The position numbers were made by a program, and so were the translations under genes. Positions 26,672 through 38,740 of a DNA stretch of 64,000 nucleotides are shown piece after piece (within the stretch, counting starts at the first letter, position 1; the number at the start of each line of letters is the position of its first letter). The DNA is taken from positions 1,911,001-1,975,000 of the forward strand of contig JAYKNF010000014.1 in NCBI GenBank assembly GCA_036172665.1, read 5' to 3'. A model generated the notes under the pieces. That model did no database searches. It was not told the origin of the DNA and worked only from the letters and a program-made list of their open reading frames with translations. The DNA is from Prosopocoilus inquinatus (taxonomy: Eukaryota; Arthropoda; Insecta; Coleoptera; Lucanidae).

Positions 26672-28310
26672 CTGTGATGTATCTAATCGATCCTTACTTA
26701 GCTACTATGTTATTTGACGTTTCGATGGACTCCAGTAACTCTAATGTGAGATACGAAATTTTCGGACGCAGCAGAAGCTGGAAATAGTTTTAAACGAAAC
26801 AACACGCATTAGCGTTGTTCCTGTGATGTATCTAATCGATCCTTACTCATCTATCATGTTATTTGGCGTTTCGATGAACTCCAGTAACTTAGATGTGAGA
26901 TACGAAGTTCTCGGACCCAGCTGAAGCTAGAAATAGTTTTAAACGAAACAACACGCATTAGCGTTGTTCCTGTGCTGTATCTAATCGATCCTTACTTATC
27001 TATCATGTTATTTGACATTTCGATGGACTCCAGTAACTCTGATGTGAGATACGACGTTTTCGGACGCAGCAGCAGCTGGAAATAGTTTTAAACGAAACAA
27101 CACATATTAGCGTTGTTCCTGTAATGTATCTAATCTATCCTTACTCATCTATCATGTTATTTGACGTTTGGACAGACTCCAGTAACTGTGATGTGAGATA
27201 CAAAGTTATCGGACGCAGCAGAAGCTGGAAATAGTTTTGAACGAAACAACACGTATTAGCGTTGTTCCTGTGATGTATCTAAACGATCCTTACTTATCTA
27301 ACATGTTATTTGACGTTTGGATGGACTCCAGTAAGTCTGATGTGAGATACAAAGTTTTTGGGCGCAGCAGGAGCTGGAAATAGTTCTAAACGAAACAACA
27401 CGTATTAGCGTTGTTCCTGTGCTGTATCTAATCGATACTTACTTATCTATCATGTTATTTGACGTTTCGATGGACTCCAGTAACTCTGATGTGAGATACA
27501 AAGATTTCGGACGCAGCAGAAGCTGGAAATAGTTTTGAACGAAACAACACGTATTAGCGTTGTTCCTGTGATGTATCTAAACGATCCTTACTTATCTAAC
27601 ATGTTATTTGACGTTTGGATGGACTCCAGTAAGTCTGATGTAAGATACAAAGTTTTTGGACGCAGCAGGAGCTGGAAATAGTTTTAAACGAAACAACACG
27701 TATTAGCGTTGTTCCTGTGCTGTATCTAATCGATACTTACTTATCTATCATGTTATTTGACGTTTCGATGGACTCCAGTAACTCTGATGTGAGATACGAA
27801 GCTTTCGGACGCAGCAGAAGCTGGAAATAGTTTTAAACGAAACAACACGCATTAGCGATGTTCCTGTGATGTATCTAATCGATAATAACTCATCCATCAT
27901 GTTATTTTACGTTTGGATGGACTCCAGTAACTTTGATGTGAGATACAAAGTATTTGGAGGCAGCAGAAGCTGGAAATAGTTTTGAACGAAACAACACGTA
28001 TTAGCGTTGTTCCTGTGATGTATCTAATGGATCCTTACTTTTCTATCATGTTATTTGAAGTTTCGATGGACTCCAGTAACTCTGATGTGAGATACGACGT
28101 TTTCGGACGCAGCAGGAGCTGGAAATAGTTTTAAACGAAACAGCACGCATTAGCGATATTCCTGTGATGTATCTAAACGATCCTTACTCATCTATCATGT
28201 TGTTTGACGTTTGGACGGACTCCAGTAACTCTGATGTGAGATACAAAGTTCTCGGACGCAGCAGAAGCTGGAAATAGTTTTGAACGAAACAACACGCATT
28301 AGCGTTGTTC
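26672..28310 (+). repeat. HOR-beta complete 11-mer
   Basis: M N O P' P'' Q R S T U V, 11 x 149 = 1,639 bp. Both P' (TAATGTATCTAATCTATCC, GACAGACTCC) and P'' (TCTAAACG, AAGTCTG, GGGCGCAGC) are present, which makes this the intact form of the unit. HOR-beta thus has the same 11-monomer length as HOR-alpha. Several types look like counterparts (M-E, N-C, O-H, P'-I, P''-J), suggesting a common ancestor followed by divergence. Confidence 0.92.
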
Positions 28311-29204
28311 CTGTGATGTATCTAATCGATCCTTACTTAGCTACTATGTTATTTGACGTTTCGATGGACTCCAGTAACTCTAATGTGAGATACGAAATTT
28401 TCGGACGCAGCAGAAGCTGGAAATAGTTTTAAACGAAACAACACGCATTAGCGTTGTTCCTGTGATGTATCTAATCGATCCTTACTCATCTATCATGTTA
28501 TTTGGCGTTTCGATGAACTCCAGTAACTTAGATGTGAGATACGAAGTTCTCGGACCCAGCTGAAGCTAGAAATAGTTTTAAACGAAACAACACGCATTAG
28601 CGTTGTTCCTGTGCTGTATCTAATCGATCCTTACTTATCTATCATGTTATTTGACATTTCGATGGACTCCAGTAACTCTGATGTGAGATACGACGTTTTC
28701 GGACGCAGCAGCAGCTGGAAATAGTTTTAAACGAAACAACACATATTAGCGTTGTTCCTGTAATGTATCTAATCTATCCTTACTCATCTATCATGTTATT
28801 TGACGTTTGGACAGACTCCAGTAACTGTGATGTGAGATACAAAGTTATCGGACGCAGCAGAAGCTGGAAATAGTTTTGAACGAAACAACACGTATTAGCG
28901 TTGTTCCTGTGATGTATCTAAACGATCCTTACTTATCTAACATGTTATTTGACGTTTGGATGGACTCCAGTAAGTCTGATGTGAGATACAAAGTTTTTGG
29001 GCGCAGCAGGAGCTGGAAATAGTTCTAAACGAAACAACACGTATTAGCGTTGTTCCTGTGCTGTATCTAATCGATACTTACTTATCTATCATGTTATTTG
29101 ACGTTTCGATAGACTCCAGTAACTCTGATGTGAGATACAAAGATTTCGGACGCAGCAGAAGCTGGAAATAGTTTTGAACGAAACAACACGTATTAGCGTT
29201 GTTC
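28311..29204 (+). repeat. HOR-beta partial copy (M N O P' P'' Q)
   Basis: This is the third consecutive beta copy, cut short after Q. Q carries the private GATAGACTCC near 29,110, which is also found 9,685 bp later near 38,795. The left edge of the gamma duplication therefore falls inside this monomer: GATACTT at 29,071-29,077 still differs from GATCCTT at the partner site. Confidence 0.9.
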
Positions 29205-32200
29205 CTGTGATGTATCTAAACGATCCTTACTTATCTATCATGTTATTTGAATTTTGGATGGACTCCAGTAACCCTGACGTGAGATACGAAGTTCTCGGAC
29301 GCAGCAGAAGCTGGAAATAGTTTTAAACGAAACAACACGCATTAGCGTTGTTCCTGTGATGTATCTAATCGATCCTTACTCATCTATCATGTTATTTGGC
29401 GTTACGATGGACTCCAGTAACTTAGTTATGAGAGACGAAGTTCTCGGACGCAGCTGAAGCTAGAAATAGTTTTAAACGAAACAACACGCATTAGCGTTGT
29501 TCCTGTGATGTATCTAATCGATCCTTACTTATCTATCATGTTATTTGACGTTTGGATGTACTCCAGTAACCCTGACGTGAGATACGAAGTTCTCGGACGC
29601 AGCAGAAGCTGGAAATAGTTTTAAACGAAACAACACGTATTAGCGTTGTTCCTGTGATGTATCTAATCGATCCTTACTCATCTATCATGTTATTTGACGT
29701 TTGGATGGACTCCAGTAACTCTGATGTGAGATACAAAGTTTTTGGACGCAGCAGAAGCTGGAAATAGTTTTGAACGAAACAACACGTATTAGCGTTGTTC
29801 CTGGGATGTATCTAATCGATCCTTAATTAGCTACTATGTTATTTGACGTTTCGATGGACTCCAGTAACTCTAATGTGAGATATGAAATTTTCAGACGCAG
29901 CAGCAGCTGGAAATAGTTTGAAACGAAACAACACATATTAGCGTTGTTCCTGTGATGTATCTAATCGATCCTTACTCATCTATCATGTTATTTGACGTTT
30001 GGACGGACTCCAGTAACTCTGATGAGAGATACAAAGTTCTCGGACGCAGTAGAAGCTGGAAATAGTTTTGAACGAAACAACACGTATTAGCGTTGTTCCT
30101 GTGATGTATCTATACGATCCTTACTTATCTAACATGTTATTTGACGTTTGGATGGACTCCAGTAAGTCTGATGTGAGATACAAAGTTTTTGGACGCAGCA
30201 GGAGCTGGAAATAGTTTTAAATGAAACAACACGTATTAGCGTTGTTCCCGTGCTGTATCTAATCGATCCTTACTTATCTATTATGTTATTTGACGTTTGG
30301 ATGGACTCCAGTAGCCCTGAAGTGAGATACGAAGTTCTCGGACGCAGCAGAAGCTGGAAATAGTTTTAAACGAAACAACACGCATTAGCGTTGTTCCTGT
30401 GATGTATCTAATCGATCCTTACATATCTATCATGTTATTTGACGTTTCGATGGGCTCCAGTAACTCTGATGTGAGATACGACGTTTTCGGACGCAGCAGA
30501 AGCTGGAAATAGTTTTAAACGAAACAACACGTTTTAGCGTTGTTCCTGTGCTGTATCTAATCGATCCTTACTTATCTATCATGTTATTTGACGTTTCGAT
30601 GGGCTCCAGTAACTCTGATGTGAGATACGACGTTTTCGGACGCAGCAGAAGCTGGAAATAGTTTTAAACGAAACAACACGCATTAGCGATGTTCCTGTGA
30701 TGTATCTAATCGATCCTTACTTATCTATCATGTTATTTGACGTTTCGATGGGCTCCAGTAACTCTGATGTGAGATACGACGTTTTCGGACGCAGCAGAAG
30801 CTGGAAATAGTTTTGAACGAAACAACACGCATTAGCGTTGTTCCTGTGATGTATCTAATCGATCCTTATTTAGCTACTATGTTATTTGACGTTTCGATGG
30901 ACTCCAGTAACTCTAATGTGAGATACGAAATTTTCGGACGCAGCAGGAGCTGGAAATAGTTTTAAACGAAACAACACGTATTAGCGTTGTTCCTGTGATG
31001 TATCTAAACGATCCTTACTTATCTAACATGTTATTTAACGTTTGGATGGACTCCAGTAAGTCTGATGTGAGATACAAAGTTTTTGGACGCAGCAGGAGCT
31101 GGAAATAGTTTTAAACGAAACAACACGTATTAGCGTTGTTCCTGTGCTGTATCTAATCGATCCTTACTTATCTATCATGTTATTTGACGTTTCGATGGAC
31201 TCCAGTAACTCTGATGTGAGATACGACGTTTTCGCACGCAGCAGAAGCTGGAAATAGTTTTAAACGAAACAACACGTAGTAGCGTTGTTCCTGTGATGTA
31301 TCTAATCGATCCTTACTCATCTATCATGTTATTTGACGTTTGGATGGACTCCAGCAACTCTGTTGATAGATACAAAGATTTCGGACGCAGCAGAAGCTGG
31401 AAATAGTTTTGAACGAAACAACACCTATTAGCGTTGTTCCTGTGATGTATCTAAACGATCCTTACTTATCTAACATGTTATTTGAAGTTTGGATGGACTC
31501 CAGTAAGTCTGATGTGAGATACAAAGTTTTGGGACGCAGCAGGAGCTGGAAATAGTTTTAAACGAAACAACACGTATTAGCGTTGTTCCTGTGATGTATC
31601 TAATCGATCCTTACTCATCTATCATGTTATTTGACGTTTGGATGGACTCCAGTAACTCTGATGTGAGATACAAAGTTATCGGACGCAGCTGAAGCTAGAA
31701 ATAGTTTTAAACGAAACAACACGCATTAGCGTTGTTCCTGTGATGCATCTAATCGATCCTTACTTATCTATCATGTTATTTGACGTTTGGATAGACTCCA
31801 GTAACCCTGACGTGAGATACGATGTTCTCGGACACAGCAGAAGCTGGAAATAGTTTTAAACGAAACAACACGCATTAGCGTTGTTCCTGTGATGTATCTA
31901 ATCGATCCTTACTCATCTATCATGTTATTTGGCGTTACGATGGACTCCAGTAACTTAGATGTGAGATACGAAGTTATCGGACGCAGCTGAAGCTAGAAAT
32001 AGTTTTAAACGAAACAACACGCATTAGCGTTGTTCCTGTGATGCATCTAATCGATCCTTACTTATCTATCATGTTATTTGACGTTTGGATGGACTCCAGT
32101 AACCCTGACGTGAGATACTAAGTTCTCGGACGCAGCAGAAGCTGGAAATAGTTTTAAACGAAACAACACGTATTAGCGTTGTTCCTGTGATGTATCTAAT

Positions 32201-35200
32201 CGATCCTTACTCATCTATCATGTTATTTGACGTTTGGATGGACTCCAGTAACTCTGATGTGAGATACAAAGTTTTTGGACGCAGCAGAAGCTGGAAATAG
32301 TTTTGAACGAAACAACACGTATTAACGTTGTTCCTGTGATGTATCTAATCGATCCTTACTCATCTATCATGTTATTTGGCGTTACGATGGACTCCAGTAA
32401 CTTAGATGTGAGATACGAAGTTCTCGGACGCAGCTGAAGCTAGAAATAGTTTTAAACGAAACAACACGCATTAGCGTTGCTCCTGTGATGTATCTAATCG
32501 ATCCTTACTTAGCTGCTATGTTATTTGTCGTTTCGATGGACTCCAGTAACTCTAATGTGAGATACGAAATTTTCGGACGCAGCAGCAGCTGGAAATAGTT
32601 TGAAACGAAACAACACATATTAGCGTTGTTTCTGTGATGTATCTAATCGATCCTTACTCATCTATCATGTTATTTGACGTTTGGATGGACTCCAGTAACC
32701 CTGACGTGAGATACGAAGTTCTCGGACGCAGCAGAAGCTGGAAATAGTTTTAAACGAAACAACACGTATTAGCGTTGTTCCTGTGATGTATCTAATCGAT
32801 CCTTACTCATCTATCATGTTATTTGACGTTTGGATGGACTCCAGTAACTTAGATGTGAGATACGAAGTTATCGGACGCAGCTGAAGCTAGAAATAGTTTT
32901 AAACGAAACAACACGCATTAGCGTTGTTCCTGTGATGCATCTAATCGATCCTTACTTATCTATCATGTTATTTGAAGTTTGGATGGACTCCAGTAACCCT
33001 GACGTGAGATACGAAGTTCTCGGACGCAGCAGAAGCTGGAAATAGTTTTGAACGAAACAACACGTATTAACGTTGTTCCTGTGATGTATCTAATCGATCC
33101 TTACTTAGCTGCTATGTTATTTGTCGTTTCGATGGACTCCAGTAACTCTAATGTGAGATACGAAATTTTCGGACGCAGCAGCAGCTGGAAATAGTTTGAA
33201 ACGAAACAACACATATTAGCGTTGTTCCTGTGCTGTATCTAATCGATCCTTACTTATCTATCATGTTATTTGACGTTTGGATGGACTCCAGTAACTCTGA
33301 TGAGAGATACAAAGTTCTCGGACGCGGTAGAAGCTGGAAATAGTTTTGAACGAAACAACACGTATTAGCGTTGTTCCTGTGATGTATCTAAACGATCCTT
33401 ACTTATCTGACATGTTATTTGGCGTTACGATGGACTCCAGTAACTCTAATGTGAGATACGATATTTTCGGACGCAGCAGAAGCTGGAAATAGTTTTAAAC
33501 GAAACAACACGCATTAGCGTTGTTCCTGTGATGTATCTAATCGATCCTTACTCATCCATCATGTTATTTGGCGTTTCGATGAACTCCAGTAACTTAGATG
33601 TGAGATACGAAGTTCTCGGACCCAGCTGAAGCTAGAAATAGTTTTAAACGAAACAACACGCATTAGCGTTGTTCCTGTGCTGTATCTAATCGATCCTTTC
33701 TTATCTATCATGTTATTTGACATTTCGATGGACTCCAGTAACTCTGATGTGAGATACGACGTTTTCGGACGCAGGAGCAGCTGGAAATAGTTTTAAACGA
33801 AACAACACATATTAGCGTTGTTCCTGTAATGTATCTAATCTATCCTTACTCATCTATCATGTTATTTGACGTTTGGACAGACTCCAGTAACTCTTATGTG
33901 AGATACAAAGTTATCGGACGCAGCAGAAGCTGGAAATAGTTTTGAACGAAACAACACGTATTAGCGTTGTTCCTGTGATGTATCTAAACGATCCTTACTT
34001 ATCTAACATATTATTTGACGTTTGGATGGACTCCAGTAAGTCTGATGTGAGATACAAAGTTTTTGGGCGCAGCAGGAGCTGGAAATAGTTTTAAACGAAA
34101 CAACACGTATTAGCGTTGTTCCTGTGCTGTATCTAATCGATACTTACTTATCTATCATGTTACTTGACGTTTCGATGGACTCCAGTAACTCTGATGTGAG
34201 ATACAAAGATTTCGGACGCAGCAGAAGCTGGAAATAGTTTTGAACGAAACAACACGTATTAGCGTTGTTCCTGTGATGTATCTAAACGATCCTTACTTAT
34301 CTAACATGTTATTTGACGTTTGGATGGACTCCAGTAAGTCTGATGTGAGATACGAAGCTTTCGGACGCAACAGAAGCTGGAAATAGTTTTAAACGAAACA
34401 ACACGCATTAGCGATGTTCCTGTGATGTATCTAATCGATAATTACTCATCTATCATGTTATTTTACGTTTGGATGGACTCCAGTAACTTTGATGTGAAAT
34501 ACAAAGTTTTTGGAGGCAGCAGAAGCTGGAAATAGTTTTGAACGAAACAACACGTATTAGCGTTGTTCCTGTGATGTATCTAATGGATCCTTACTTTTCT
34601 ATCATGTTATTTGACGTTTCGATGGACTCCAGTAACTCTGATGTGAGATACGACGTTTTCGGACGCAGCAGGAGCTGGAAATAGTTTTAAACGAAACAGC
34701 ACGCATTAGCGATATTCCTGTGATGTATCTAAACGATCCTTACTCATCTATCATGTTGTTTGACGTTTGGACGGACTCCAGTAACTCTGATGTGAGATAC
34801 AAAGTTCTCGGACGCAGCAGAAACTGGAAATAGTTTTGAACGAAACAACACGTATTAACGTTGTTCCTGTGATGTATCTAATCGATCCTTACTCATCTAT
34901 CATGTTATTTGACGTTTGGATGGACTCCAGCAACTCTGTTGAGAGATACAAAGATTTCGGACGCAGCAGAAGCTGGAAATAGTTTTGAACGAAACAACAC
35001 CTATTAGCGTTGTTCCTGTGATGTATCTAAACGATCCTTACTTATCTAACATGTTATTTGAAGTTTGGATGGACTCCAGTAAGTCTGATGTGAGATACAA
35101 AGTTTTGGGACGCAGCAGGAGCTGGAAATAGTTTTAAACGAAACAACACGTATTAGCGTTGTTCCTGTGCTGTATCTAATCGATCCTTACTTATCTATCA

Positions 35201-35835
35201 TGTTATTTGACGTTTGGATGGACTCCAGTAACCCTGACGTGAGATACGATGTTCTCGGACACAGCAGAAGCTGGAAATAGTTTTAAACGAAACAACACGT
35301 ATTAGCGTTGTTCCTGTGATGTATCTAATCGATCCTTACTCATCTATCATGTTATTTGGCGTTACGATGGACTCCAGTAACTTAGATGTGAGATACGAAG
35401 TTATCGGACGCAGCTGAAGCTAGAAATAGTTTTAAACGAAACAACACGCATTAGCGTTGTTCCTGTGATGCATCTAATCGATCCTTACTTATCTATCATG
35501 TTATTTGACGTTTGGATGGACTCCAGTAACCCTGACGTGAGATACGAAGTTCTCGGACGCAGCAGAAGCTGGAAATAGTTTTAAACGAAACAACACGTAT
35601 TAGCGTTGTTCCTGTGATGTATCTAATCGATCCTTACTCATCTATCATGTTATTTGACGTTTGGATGGACTCCAGTAACTCTGATGTGAGATACAAAGTG
35701 TTTGGACGCAGCAGAAGCTGGAAATAGTTTTGAACGAAACAACACGTATTAACGTTGTTCCTGTGATGTATCTAATCGATCCTTACTCATCTATCATGTT
35801 ATTTGACGTTTGGACAGACTCCAGTAACTCTGATG
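29205..35835 (+). repeat. Region gamma, copy 1 of the 9,685-bp-offset duplication
   Basis: This stretch of about 44 mixed monomers is copied at 38,890-45,520. Shared private variants at exactly 9,685 bp (65 x 149) include CTTAGTTATGAGAGAC, CCTGGGATG (29,801/39,486), AGTAGCCCTGAAG, CAGCAACTCTGTTG, CGGACGCGGTAG and GATGTTCTCGGACAC (35,248/44,933). Its first monomer is a hybrid that starts like beta R (TAAACGATCC) and continues like B (CCCTGACG). It contains three consecutive GATGGGCTCC (H-type) monomers at 30,397-30,843 and a beta-derived run N O P' P'' Q R/S T U V at 33,526-34,866. The monomer at 34,271 is itself an R/S fusion (AAGTCTG then GAAGCTTTCGG). Confidence 0.88.
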
Positions 35836-38740
35836 TGAGATACAAAGTTATCGGACGCAGCAGGAGCTGGAAATAGTTTTAAACGAAACAACACGTATTA
35901 GCGTTGTTCCTGTGCTGTATCTAATCGATACTTACTTATCTATCATGTTATTTGACGTTTCGATGGACTCCAGTAACTCTGATGTGAGATACAAAGATTT
36001 CGGACGCAGCAGAAGCTGGAAATAGTTTTGAACGAAACAACACGTATTAGCGTTGTTCCTGTGATGTATCTAAACGATCCTTACTTATCTAACATGTTAT
36101 TTGACGTTTGGATGGACTCCAGTAAGTCTGATGTGAGATACAAAGTTTTTGGACGCAGCAGGAGCTGGAAATAGTTTTAAACGAAACAACACGTATTAGC
36201 GTTGTTCCTGTGCTGTATCTAATCGATACTTACTTATCTATCATGTTATTTGACGTTTCGATGGACTCCAGTAACTCTGATGTGAGATACGAAGTTTTTG
36301 GTCGCAGCAGGAGCTGGAAATAGTTTTAAACGAAACAACACGTATTAGCGTTGTTCCCGTGCTGTATCTAATCGATCCTTACTTATCTATTATGTTATTT
36401 GACGTTTGGATGGACTCCAGTAGCCCTGAAGTGAGATACGAAGTTCTCGGACGCAGCAGAAGCTGGAAATAGTTTTAAACGAAACAACACGCATTAGCGT
36501 TGTTCCTGTGATGTATCTAATCGATCCTTACATATCTATCATGTTATTTGACGTTTCGATGGGCTCCAGTAACTCTGATGTGAGATACAAAGTTTTTGGA
36601 CGCAGCAGGAGCTGGAAATAGTTTTAAACGAAACAACACGTATTAGCGTTGTTCCTGTGCTGTATCTAATCGATACTTACTTATCTATCATGTTATTTGA
36701 CGTTTCGATGGACTCCAGTAACTCTGATGTGAGATACAAAGATTTCGGACGCAGCAGAAGCTGGAAATAGTTTTGAACGAAACAACACGTATTAGCGTTG
36801 TTCCTGTGATGTATCTAAACGATCCTTACTTATCTAACATGTTATTTGACGTTTGGATGGACTCCAGTAACTCTGATGTGAGATACAAAGTTTTTGGACG
36901 CACCAGGAGCTGGAAATAGTTTTAAACGAAACAACACGTATTAGCGATGTTCCTGTGATGTATCTAATCGATCCTTACTTATCTATCATGTTATTTGACG
37001 TTTCGATGGGCTCCAGTAACTCTGATGTGAGATACGACGTTTTCGGACGCAGCAGAAGCTGGAAATAGTTTTGAACGAAACAACACGCATTAGCGTTGTT
37101 CCTGTGATGTATCTAATCGATCCTTATTTAGCTACTATGTTATTTGACGTTTCGATGGATTCCAGTAACTCTAATGTGAGATACGAAATTTTCAGACGCA
37201 GCAGAAGCTGGAAATAATTTTAAACGAAACAACACGCATTAGCGTTGTTCCTGTGATGTATCTAATCGATCCTTACTCATCTATCATGTTATTTGGCGTT
37301 ACGATGGACTCCAGTAACTTAGATGTGAGATACGAAGTTATCGGACGCAGCTGAAGCTAGAAATAGTTTTAAACGAAACAACACGCATTAGCGTTGTTCC
37401 TGTGATGCATCTAATCGATCCTTACTTATCTATCATGTTATTTGACGTTTGGATGGACTCCAGTAACCCTGACGTGAGATACGAAGTTCTCGGACGCAGC
37501 AGAAGCTGGAAATAGTTTTAAACGAAACAACACGTATTAGCGTTGTTCCTGTGATGTATCTAATCGATCCTTACTCATCTATCATGTTATTTGACGTTTG
37601 GATGGACTCCAGTAACTCTGATGTGAGATACAAAGTTTTTGGACGCAGCAGAAGCTGGAAATAGTTTTGAACGAAACAACACGTATTAACGTTGTTCCTG
37701 TGATGTATCTAATCGATCCTTACTCATCTATCATGTTATTTGACGTTTGGACAGACTCTAGTAACTCTGATGTGAGATACAAAGTTATCGGACGCAGCAG
37801 GAGCTGGAAATAGTTTTAAACGAAACAACACGTATTAGCGTTGTTCCTGTGCTGTATCTAATCGATACTTACTTATCTATCATGTTATTTGACGTTTCGA
37901 TGGACTCCAGTAACTCTGATGTGAGATACAAAGATTTCGGACGCAGCAGAAGCTGGAAATAGTTTTGAACGAAACAACACGTATTAGCGTTGTTCCTGTG
38001 ATGTATCTAAACGATCTTTACTTATCTAACATGTTATTTGACGTTTGGATGGACTCCAGTAAGTCTGATGTGAGATACAAAGTTTTTGGACGCAGCAGGA
38101 GCTGGAAATAGTTTTAAACGAAACAACACGTATTAGCGTTGTTCCTGTGCTGTATCTAATCGATACTTACTTATCTATCATGTTATTTGACGTTTCGATG
38201 GACTCCAGTAACTCTGATGTGAGATACGAAGTTTTCGGACGCAGCAGGAGCTGGAAATAGTTTTAAACGAAACAACACGTATTAGCGTTGTTCCTGTGCT
38301 GTATCTAATCAATCCTTACTTATCTATCATGTTATTTGACGTTTCGATGGACTCCAGTAACTCTGATGTGAGATACGACGTTTTCGGACGCAGCAGAAGC
38401 TGGAAATAGTTTTAAACGAAACAACACGTATTAGCGTTGTTCCTGTGATGTATATAATCGATCCTTACTCATCTATCATGGTATTTGACGTTTGGATGGA
38501 CTCCAGTAACTCTGATGAGAAATACAAAGATTTCGGACGCAGCAGAAGCTGGAAATAGTTTTGAACGAAACACCACCTATTAGCGTTGTTCCTGTGATGT
38601 ATCTAAACGATCCTTACTTATCTAACATGTTATTTGACGTTTGGATGGACTCCAGTAAGTCTGATGTGAGATACAAAGTTTTGGGACGCAGCAGGAGCTG
38701 GAAATAGTTTTAAACGAAACAACACGTATTAGCGTTGTTC
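35836..38740 (+). repeat. Mixed monomers between the two gamma copies
   Basis: About 20 monomers not shared with the 9,685-bp partner. In order they resemble Q, R, S/L, the AGTAGCCCTGAAG type, H (hybrid tail AAAGTTTTTGG), Q, R, H, M, C, B, an F-like type, P', Q, R, L and K (TCTAATCAATCC at 38,294). Then follow an A-like monomer (GTATATAATCG, GATGAGAAATAC, 38,443-38,591) and one with TTTTGGGACGC. Pieces repeat parts of copy 1 at other offsets, so this is a patchwork of earlier duplications. No clean HOR is visible. Confidence 0.8.
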
